Shown here piece after piece: positions 1 to 6,400 of a stretch of 9,756 nucleotides of DNA (its first letter is position 1; every line of letters starts with the position of its first letter). Under the pieces are notes generated by a model. The model was given only the letters and a program-made list of their open reading frames with translations. It was not told where the DNA came from and ran no database searches. Location of the stretch: assembly GCA_016795255.1 (NCBI GenBank), contig JAEUIB010000480.1, positions 1 to 9,756 of the forward strand, written 5' to 3'. The position numbers and the translations under genes are program-made. The stretch comes from Planctomycetota bacterium. GTDB lineage: Bacteria > Planctomycetota > B15-G4 > JADJEK01.

Positions 1-1300
1 CCTGATCGTGATGGCGCGCACGCCGTCCGAAGTCGTCGACGGCCGTGAGAAGAAGCGCATCACCGCGTTCATCGTCGAGCGCGCGTGGAAGGGCATCACG
101 GTCGAACACCGCTGCCAGTTCATGGGCCTGCGTTCGATCCAGAACGGCGTGCTCGTGTTCGACCAGGTGTTCGTGCCCGACGAGAACGTGCTGTGGGGCG
201 AAGGCAAAGGCCTGAAGCTCGCGCTGATCACGCTGAACTCGGGGCGCCTGACGCTGCCGGCGTGCTGCTCGGGCGTCGCGCGCTCGGCGCTGCGCATCGC
301 GCGCATGTGGGCGAAGGAACGCGTCCAGTGGGGAGCGCCGGTCGGCAAGCACGAGGCGGTCGCCCAGAAGCTCGCGTTCATGGCGTCGCACAGTTTCGCG
401 ATGGACTCGATCACCGAGTTCGCGACCGCGCTGGTCGATCGCGGGGACGCCGACGTGCGGCTCGAAGCCGCGATGGCGAAGCTGTTCTGCTCGGTGACGC
501 TCGAGACGATCCTGAACGAATTGGTCCAGACGCGCGGCGGTCGCGGCTTCGAGGAATCGCAGAGTCTGCGCGCCCGCGGCGAAACGCCGTGGCCGGTCGA
601 GCGCATGTACCGCGACGCGCGCATCAACACGATCGTCGAAGGCACGACCGAGATCCTGCATCTGTTCCTCGCCCGCGAAGCGCTCGACTTCCACCTGTCG
701 AAGGCCGGCGATCTCGTGCTGAAGAAGCTGCCGTTCGGCCAGATGGCGAAGATCGCGGCGAAGTGCGCCGCGTTCTATCCGTTCTGGTTCGTCAAGCAGT
801 TCCTGCCGGGCGGCAAGCCGCTGCCCGACGGCGTGCCGCCGCTGCTCGAGCGCCACCTCGCGTTCGTCCGCAAGACGGCGAAGCGCCTCGCGCGCACGAC
901 GTTCGTCAAGATGCTGCGCCACGGGCCGACGCTCGAGCGCCGCGAACTGCTGCTGAACCGCGTCGTCGACGTCGGCATCGAGCTGACCGTGATGGCCGCG
1001 ACGTGCTCGCGCGCGACGACGATGCTGAAGAAGAACCCGAGCGACGCGTCGCCCGCCGAACTGGCCGACCTGTTCTGCCGCATGGCCCGTCGTCGCATCG
1101 CGACGGCGTTTTCCGGCATGTCCGACAACGACGACCGCACGATCGTCGCGGTCGCGAACGGCGTGCTCGAAGGCCGCTACGCGTGGCAGGAGTACGGCTT
1201 CATCGACCCGCTCGCCCGCGAAGAAATCACGAAGTCGAAGGACCGCGGCGCGACGCCGGAACGGGATGCGGCGGGAGCCCGCCCGGTCCCGCGCCGGTGA
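1..1300 (+). CDS. Acyl-CoA dehydrogenase, VLCAD-like with C-terminal extension (5' partial)
   Basis: Flavoenzyme of fatty acid beta-oxidation that oxidises acyl-CoA to trans-2-enoyl-CoA with FAD and passes electrons to electron-transfer flavoprotein. The first complete codon is at base 2. The N-terminal alpha-helical domain and the start of the beta domain lie outside the window; about 430 residues are visible. Seen: the end of the middle beta domain (GLRSIQNGVLVFDQVFVP), the C-terminal helical domain (KERVQWGAPVGKHEAVAQK), RGGRGFEE, and the catalytic-base segment YRDARINTIVEGTTEI. Its Glu codon at 638-640 aligns with the catalytic Glu of MCAD and VLCAD. About 200 further residues follow this segment, more than in short- or medium-chain enzymes and resembling the extra C-terminal domain of VLCAD/ACAD9. 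Long-chain preference is inferred from that extension. The gene ends in TGA, 12 bases before the convergent pdxH stop. Family assignment is firm; substrate is not. Confidence 0.95.
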   Translation, partial: LIVMARTPSEVVDGREKKRITAFIVERAWKGITVEHRCQFMGLRSIQNGVLVFDQVFVPDENVLWGEGKGLKLALITLNSGRLTLPACCSGVARSALRIARMWAKERVQWGAPVGKHEAVAQKLAFMASHSFAMDSITEFATALVDRGDADVRLEAAMAKLFCSVTLETILNELVQTRGGRGFEESQSLRARGETPWPVERMYRDARINTIVEGTTEILHLFLAREALDFHLSKAGDLVLKKLPFGQMAKIAAKCAAFYPFWFVKQFLPGGKPLPDGVPPLLERHLAFVRKTAKRLARTTFVKMLRHGPTLERRELLLNRVVDVGIELTVMAATCSRATTMLKKNPSDASPAELADLFCRMARRRIATAFSGMSDNDDRTIVAVANGVLEGRYAWQEYGFIDPLAREEITKSKDRGATPERDAAGARPVPRR

Positions 1301-1318
1301 CCCACCCGGGCATCACGG
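1295..1318. terminator. Possible stem-loop spanning the two convergent stop codons
   Basis: GTGACCC (1297-1303) can pair with GGG (1308-1310) plus TCAC (1313-1316). The loop is four bases (1304-1307) and there is a two-base bulge at 1311-1312. Both stop codons, TGA at 1298-1300 and TCA (minus-strand TGA) at 1313-1315, lie in the stem. The position suits a shared terminator for the dehydrogenase and pdxH. There is no T-tract on either side and the stem is short, so factor-independent termination is unproven. Confidence 0.25.
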
Positions 1319-1948
1319 ATACAGCCGCTCGACGAGCCAGCCTCGGCCCTTGCGCGTGTAGCGGAAGCGGTCGTGCAGGCGGCTCGAGCGGCCTTGCCAG
1401 AACTCGACCGCGTCGGGCTTCAGCAGGTAGCCGCCCCATTGCGGCGGCGGCGGGATCTCCTGGCCCTTGAAGCGGGCCTCGGCGTCGAGGGCGTCCCGCT
1501 CCAGCGTCGCTCGATCGGCGAGCACGGCGCTCTGCTTCGACGCCCATGCGCCGATCTGCGAGCCGCGCGGCCGCGAGCGGAAGTACGCCTCGGTCTCTTT
1601 GCGCGGCACGCGCGCGACTTTGCCGGTCACGCGGACTTGGCGTTCGAACGGCATCCAGTAGAAGCACAGCGCCGCGTTCGGGTTCGCGGCGAGGTCCATG
1701 CCCTTCTCGCTGTCGTAGTTCGTGAAGAACGAGAAGCCCTCGTTCGCGAGCCCCTTCAGCAACACGATGCGCACCGACGGCACGCCCTGCGCATCGGCGG
1801 TCGCGAGCGCCATCGCGTTCGGCTCCAGCGGATCGGTCCCGAGCCACTCGTCGAACCACATGTGGAACTGGCGCATCGGATCGGCGTCGAGTTCGTGTTC
1901 GGCGAGGCCACGATCGCGGCAATGCGTGCGCAGGTCGAGTTCGTTCAT
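1313..1948 (-). CDS. pdxH: Pyridoxine/pyridoxamine 5'-phosphate oxidase
   Basis: Cytosolic FMN enzyme that oxidises pyridoxine or pyridoxamine 5'-phosphate to pyridoxal 5'-phosphate with O2, the final step of PLP biosynthesis and salvage. The 211-residue product is close to the E. coli length (218) and covers the whole family. FMN-binding region: RIVLLKG (residues 60-66) and FFTNYDSEKG. Next come FERQVRVTGK, the SRPRGSQIGAWASKQS block (residues 125-140) and WGGY (171-174). The substrate-binding RLHDRF (190-195) carries the Arg and His equivalent to E. coli Arg197 and His199. The C-terminus is RLYP, where RLAP is usual. The ATG at 1946-1948 is chosen because GGAGA lies six bases upstream and MNELD leads straight into the family N-terminus. 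A longer in-frame start at 2065 would add 39 low-complexity residues with no counterpart in the family. It is convergent with the acyl-CoA dehydrogenase and divergent from the epimerase, so probably transcribed alone. Confidence 0.97.
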   Translation of the reverse strand: MNELDLRTHCRDRGLAEHELDADPMRQFHMWFDEWLGTDPLEPNAMALATADAQGVPSVRIVLLKGLANEGFSFFTNYDSEKGMDLAANPNAALCFYWMPFERQVRVTGKVARVPRKETEAYFRSRPRGSQIGAWASKQSAVLADRATLERDALDAEARFKGQEIPPPPQWGGYLLKPDAVEFWQGRSSRLHDRFRYTRKGRGWLVERLYP

Positions 1949-1954
1949 CGCGGG

Positions 1955-1959
1955 TCTCC
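1955..1959 (-). promoter_or_regulatory. Shine-Dalgarno site of pdxH
   Basis: Minus-strand GGAGA lies six bases before the ATG at 1946-1948. It supports that start over upstream in-frame alternatives. Confidence 0.7.
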
Positions 1960-2092
1960 GCGGGACTCCGGTCGGGGGCACCGAGCCTACTCCCCGAACC
2001 GGACGGACGCGCGCTTGCGACGATCGGCCGCACGACGCGTCGGCGCCGATCGCCGCGTGAGCCACGCGCGCCGTGTGCCGACGTGTTCGCGC

Positions 2093-2120
2093 TTGCGCGT
2101 CCCGACCCCGCGCGGATGAT
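2093..2120 (+). promoter_or_regulatory. Weak sigma-70-like promoter candidate for the epimerase
   Basis: TTGCGC (2093-2098), a 16-base spacer and GATGAT (2115-2120). The -35 matches the first three consensus bases. The -10 lacks the leading T but keeps the final T. Initiation here would leave a leader of about 20 bases before the GTG at 2149, consistent with that start. The match is within what chance could give. Confidence 0.2.
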
Positions 2121-2137
2121 CGCGGGCCCGACGTCGC

Positions 2138-2141
2138 GAGG
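2138..2141 (+). promoter_or_regulatory. Shine-Dalgarno site of the dipeptide epimerase
   Basis: GAGG with a seven-base spacer before the GTG at 2149. The alternative in-frame starts, GTG at 2083 and ATG at 2116, have no comparable site, so this motif decides the start. Confidence 0.65.
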
Positions 2142-2148
2142 TGCCTCC

Positions 2149-3258
2149 GTGTTGTCCCCCACCACCATCGTCCGGCTCGATGCGAAGGCGCTGGACGTCG
2201 ATCTCCTCGTCCCGTTCGGCATCGCCAGCGGCGCTCAGCCGCGCGCGAACAACGTCGTCGTCGAGTTGATGCTCGCCGACGGGACGCGCGGACTCGGCGA
2301 GGCCGCGCCGTTCCCCGCCGTGACCGGCGAGACGCAAGCGTCGACGCTGGCTGCGCTCGACGCGCTGCGCCCGCTGGTCGTCGGCGCCGACGCCGCTGCG
2401 TGGCGCGCGCACGCGAGCGCGTGGCGCGACGCGGCGCCCGGCGCGAAGGCGGCCCGCTGCGCGCTCGAGGTCGCGCTGCTCGACGCGTGGACGAGGCGCG
2501 CGAACGTATCGATGCTCGCGTTCTTCGGCGGCGTCGAACGCACGCTCGACACCGGCATGACCGTGCTGACCGGCGACGTCGACGACGCGCGCGTCGCGGC
2601 GACCGAAATCGTCGAGCGCGGGATCTCGACGTTCAAGATCAAGGTCGGCGCGACCGATTGGACGCACGACGTCGAACGCGTGCTCGCCGTCCGCGACGCG
2701 GCGCGCGGCGGCCGCTTGCTGCTCGACGGCAACGGCGGATTCGCGGCCGACGACGCGCTGCGGCTCGTGCGCGAGCTCGAGCGTCGAGGCGTCGCGATCG
2801 CGCTGTTCGAACAGCCGGTCGACACGCTCGACGTCGACGGCATGGCGGCGATCACGCGCGGTTGCCGCGTCCCGGTCTGCGCCGACGAGTCGGTGACGAC
2901 GCCGGCCGACGCGCTGGCGCTGGTCCGCTCGGGTGCGTGCTCGGCGTTCAACATCAAGCTGATGAAGAGCGGCATCGCCGACGCGCTGGCGATCGCGGCG
3001 GTCGCCAAGGCCGCGGGCTTCGCGCTGATGATCGGCGGCATGGTCGAGACCGTGCTCGCGATGAGCGCCTCGGCGTGCTTCGCAGCGGGACTCGGCGGTT
3101 TCGCGTTCGTGGACCTCGACACGCCCATGTTCCTGAAGTCGAACCCGTTCTCCGGCGGCTACGCACAGCGCGGCGCGACGCTCGACCTGACGGGGATCGA
3201 ACGCGGGCACGGCGTGGTCTGGCCGGAACTCGCTTCGCCGTCGAACCCGGACTCGTGA
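2149..3258 (+). CDS. Dipeptide epimerase, enolase superfamily (MLE subgroup)
   Basis: Mg2+-dependent enzyme that epimerises the alpha carbon of the C-terminal residue of a dipeptide. The best-known member acts on L-Ala-D/L-Glu in murein peptide recycling. The 369-residue product has the N-terminal capping domain (about 1-120) and a TIM barrel. Catalytic set, numbered from the GTG: the Lys pair of FKIKVG (K163, K165); metal ligands D193 (LLDGNGGF), E221 (FEQPV) and D246 (ADES); opposing Lys K270 in NIKLMKSG; and DLD at 322-324 in VDLDTPMFL. That D-x-D binds the substrate amino group and separates dipeptide epimerases from muconate cycloisomerases and OSB synthases. The arrangement parallels the B. 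subtilis Ala-Glu epimerase. The actual dipeptide cannot be read from the sequence. The start is GTG 2149, with GAGG upstream and a typical family N-terminus. It is followed by a 133-base gap before the A2M-like gene on the same strand; co-transcription is possible but not shown. Confidence 0.9.
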   Translation: MLSPTTIVRLDAKALDVDLLVPFGIASGAQPRANNVVVELMLADGTRGLGEAAPFPAVTGETQASTLAALDALRPLVVGADAAAWRAHASAWRDAAPGAKAARCALEVALLDAWTRRANVSMLAFFGGVERTLDTGMTVLTGDVDDARVAATEIVERGISTFKIKVGATDWTHDVERVLAVRDAARGGRLLLDGNGGFAADDALRLVRELERRGVAIALFEQPVDTLDVDGMAAITRGCRVPVCADESVTTPADALALVRSGACSAFNIKLMKSGIADALAIAAVAKAAGFALMIGGMVETVLAMSASACFAAGLGGFAFVDLDTPMFLKSNPFSGGYAQRGATLDLTGIERGHGVVWPELASPSNPDS

Positions 3259-3276
3259 CATCCGTTTGACACGGCG

Positions 3277-3304
3277 GGAACTCGGTCGCGCGTCGTACGG
3301 TCTC
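3277..3304 (+). promoter_or_regulatory. Candidate ECF-sigma-type promoter for the A2M-like gene
   Basis: GGAACTC (3277-3283), 15 bases, then GGTCTC (3299-3304). This resembles the GGAACTT / N15-16 / GGTC-type consensus of extracytoplasmic-function sigma factors such as E. coli sigma-E. A consensus TTGACA sits at 3266-3271, but no acceptable -10 hexamer lies 16-18 bases after it. GAAC and GTC words are common in DNA of this composition, so this remains a hypothesis. Confidence 0.25.
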
Positions 3305-3311
3305 GACGTTG

Positions 3312-3332
3312 CGGCCCGCCCCCGTGGGGCCG
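3312..3332 (+). other. Small GC hairpin in the leader region of the A2M-like gene
   Basis: CGGCCC (3312-3317) can pair with GGGCCG (3327-3332) around a nine-base loop. It lies 53 bases after the epimerase stop and is followed by GTTCCCCC rather than a run of T. It could be a weak attenuator or terminator, or simply a by-product of GC-rich sequence. Confidence 0.2.
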
Positions 3333-3380
3333 TTCCCCCATCGCCCGTTCGCCACTCCGCCCGCCCGTCGGGTCCAGATC

Positions 3381-3385
3381 GGAAG
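3381..3385 (+). promoter_or_regulatory. Shine-Dalgarno site of the A2M-like gene
   Basis: GGAAG with a six-base spacer to the ATG at 3392. The frame stays open further upstream, with a possible TTG at 3266, but this site and the signal peptide beginning at 3392 fix the start. Confidence 0.65.
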
Positions 3386-3391
3386 CTCGCC

Positions 3392-3475
3392 ATGGTCAGC
3401 CACGTGGTCCGCGCCTGTGTCCGCGCCCTGGTCGTCGTGCATTGCGTCGCTGCGATCCCCGCGGGATCGTTCGCC
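3392..3475 (+). other. Predicted signal peptide of the A2M-like protein
   Basis: Residues 1-28. Arg at 7 and 11 precede a hydrophobic stretch (ALVVVHCVAAI), followed by Pro-Ala-Gly and the small-residue site S26-F27-A28, with likely cleavage before A29. Cys18 is preceded by His and does not form a lipobox, so Sec export with signal peptidase I is expected. Confidence 0.65.
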
Positions 3476-6400
3476 GCCCAGGATCCCGCCCCGCCGGCCG
3501 ACCGCGCCGCGACGCTCGAACGCGCGCGCGCCGCGCTGCTGCGGGGTGAGGCCGCTGCCGCCCGCACGCTGCTCGACGCCGCGCTGGCGACCGACGCGGC
3601 GTGGATCGATGCCCGGACGCTGCGCGCGTTCGCGTGCGTCGCGGCCGGCGACGATGCGGCGGCGATCGCCGACTTCACCGAGCTCGCCCGACTCGAGCCG
3701 ACCTCGCCCTCGGGCCTGGAAGCGCGCTTCGGCCTCGCGCAGCGGCTGTTCGAGCTCGACCGTCACGCCGAGGCGTCCGCGGTGACGGCCGACGCGGTGA
3801 CGGCGCTGTGCCGTCAGGAGCGCCGGCACGCGCTGGCGTCGATCTATGCGCGGACCGCGGCCGAACTGCTGCGTCCGAAGGCCACGACGCCCGGACTCCC
3901 CGCGCCGCTGCCGGAGTACGCGAAGGCCCTGCCGTTGCTGCAGCTCGCGGAAGGTCTCGGCGCGCTCGGAACGGACGCGCCCGCCGTGTCGCTCGACGTG
4001 CTGCGCTGCATGCACGCGCTCGGCCAGGATCCGACCGACGCCGTCCGCCGCGCGCAGGCGTTGCGTGCGGCCGCGCCGGCGTCGAACGACCTCGCCGAGA
4101 TCGACTACCTCGAAGGACATGCGCGCGCGCGACTGATGGACAGCACCGGCGCACTGCTCGCGTGGCGCCGCGCCGCGACCGACCCGGCGCAGCCGTTCGC
4201 GGCGCGCGCGCTCGAAGACGCGGCGATGAAGTTCCTGAACTCCGCGGAGTTCCCGCGGATGACCGATGCCGCGGTGGACGTCGCCGAGGACATGCTCGCT
4301 CGCCTGCCGACCCACGAGCGCACGCCTCACGTCGTGCTCGACGTCGTGCGCCGTTCCAGCGAACTCGAGCCCGGCTCGGCCCGTGCGCTGCAGCTGATGG
4401 ACGTGTTCGTCCGCACCTACGCCGACCACGCGCTGCTCGCCGACGCGATCGAGCTGCAGGACGAACTGCTGGTCGAACAAGGGCGACCCGACGAAGGAGC
4501 GTTGCGCCTGTCCGCGTTCCTCGCCGCGCGGCCCGCGGACGCGAAGTCGCGGCCGATCGCGAATCGACTCGCGGATCGCCGCTTCGGTCTCGCGCAGGCG
4601 GCGTCGTCGGAAGTCGGCGGCGTCGACGCGTCGCGACGCCAAGGCGCGATCGCCGCCGCACGGGCGAGGTGGAACGACTTCCTGGCGGCGTACCCGCTCG
4701 ACGTGCGCGCGGCCGATGCCGCGATGAGCCTGGCGGCACTCGACGTCGTCGAGCGCGCGTTCGACGCTGCGCTGGAGCGCTATGCCGACATCCGCAAGCG
4801 CTTCCCCGGCGAAGTGGCGGCGCACCGGGCCGCGCTCGAGGCCGCGCGGATCCTCGCCGACGAGAAAGGCGCGTTCGACGCGGCCTTCGCATTGCTCGCG
4901 GAGATCCCGGTCGACTCCGCGATGTCCGCGCCGGCGCGACAGCTCGCCGACGCGTGGCGCGCGGTCGAACTCGAGTTGGCGTCCAGCACGCTCGCGCCGG
5001 GCGTCGCCGGACAGCTCACGCTGCACCTGCGCAATCTCGAGTCCGCGACGATCGCGATCTACCGCGTCCGCGCCGACGACGTGTTCACGGCGCACGGCTC
5101 GGTCGACGCGCTGGGTTCGATCGACGTCACGCTGGTGACGCCGGAGCGGTCGTTCGAATGCAAAGCCGACGGCTACACGCCGTACCGGCGACTCGACGTG
5201 CCGGTGCCGCTGCCCGCGGAACCCGCGTCGACGACGCTCGTCGTGACCGCGCGCGCCGGGGACCACGAGGCCCGGGCCGTCGCGTTGTTCTCGAACACCG
5301 CATTCGCTGCGGTCGTCTCGCGCGAGGCGATCGAGCCGATCGTGTTCGATCGCACGACCGGCGCGCCGATCGAGTCCGCGACCGTCCGCGCCGCGTTCGA
5401 CGGCGTCGCGTCCGATGCCACGCCGCCGACCGTGCCGACGAACGGCTTCGCGACGGTCGGCCTGTTCGCGCGCAGCGCCGCCGGCGACTCGTTCGCCGCG
5501 GTGCCGAGCGCGAGCCTGCCCGCCGTCCCGACGCTCGACGCCGCGGCCACGCTGTTGCCGGAAGCGCCGATGTACGCACCCGGCGACACGATCCACGTGT
5601 TCGGCATCGTGCGCGCCGCCGACGGCGGCAAGACCGTGCCGTGGCCGGCCGACGGCTCGTTGCGCTGGGTCTGGGTCGACGACGGCCAGCAATGGGTCGA
5701 CTCGAGCGTCGCCGCGATCCCGACGGCCGAAGGCTTCGTCCGCGGCTCGTTCGACGTCCCGCACGCCACGAACGGCGTCCGCACGATCGTCTGTCGGCTC
5801 GAGCACGAACGCGCCGGCGCGGCGCCGCAGGTGCTCGGCGCCGCGTCGTTCACGATCGCGCCGCCGGTCACGAAGGCGCTGACCGTCACGTGGGAGAACG
5901 AGGACGGCTCGCCCGCGCGGCTGACCGCGGGCGTTTCCTCGCGCACGATCCTGCGCGTGCGGTCGCGCCAGCCGATGCCGTCGACCGAGGTCCGACTGCG
6001 GCTTCTCGACGACGCCGAATCGCGGCACCTGACCGACGAGCTCGGGCGCGTGATCGTGCCGATCGACGGCACGCGGACGACGCACGCGGAGCGCGTCCGA
6101 CTGACCGCGACCGTGCTCGGCGAGTCGTTCTCGTTCGACGCGCCGGTCGTCCATCCCGATCTCGAGTGGTTCCTCGCACGCGACGCATCGAACGCGTTCG
6201 TCGCCGGTGAGCCCGGCACGCTGCGCGTGATCGCGGACGTCGCCGACGGCGCGTCCGGCGCCGGGGCTCGCGCACGGTTGACGATCCGCCGCGTCAGCGC
6301 GTCGGCGCGCGGCCCCGCGCTGGCGACCCAGGACCTCGTCGCCGACGCGACGGGGCGCGCCGAAGTCGCGTTCACCCCCACCGAACCCGGCGCCTACGTG

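Larger units (their letters stand above)
1949..2148. other. Divergent intergenic region between pdxH and the dipeptide epimerase
   Basis: This 200-base stretch must hold the promoters of both divergent genes. Apart from the two Shine-Dalgarno sites and one weak plus-strand promoter candidate, I see no convincing sigma-70 boxes, operator palindrome or RNA gene. On the pdxH side the only -10-like hexamer is TAGGCT (minus strand, 1984-1989), which has no matching -35. Reading frames crossing this region are continuations of composition-driven shadows. Confidence 0.5.

Noticed and set aside
85..1470. Plus-strand frame over the acyl-CoA dehydrogenase and the end of pdxH
   Set aside because: Low-complexity Arg/Ala translation overlapping two confidently identified genes.
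2083..2148. Longer N-terminus of the epimerase from GTG 2083 or ATG 2116
   Set aside because: Neither codon has a ribosome binding site, and the added residues (such as FALARPDPAR) have no counterpart in the family. GTG 2149 has GAGG at a seven-base spacing.
3266..3271. Consensus TTGACA as a sigma-70 -35 box
   Set aside because: No hexamer resembling TATAAT lies 16-18 bases downstream; TACGGT at 3296 is 24 bases away.
3443..3445. Cys18 of the A2M-like signal peptide as a lipoprotein anchor, common in bacterial A2M proteins
   Set aside because: The preceding residues are V-V-H, so there is no lipobox; the signal peptidase I site at residues 26-28 fits better.
1987..3678. Minus-strand frame opposite the epimerase and its flanks
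   Set aside because: It is antisense to a gene with a full set of catalytic residues, and its product has no recognisable family and biased composition.
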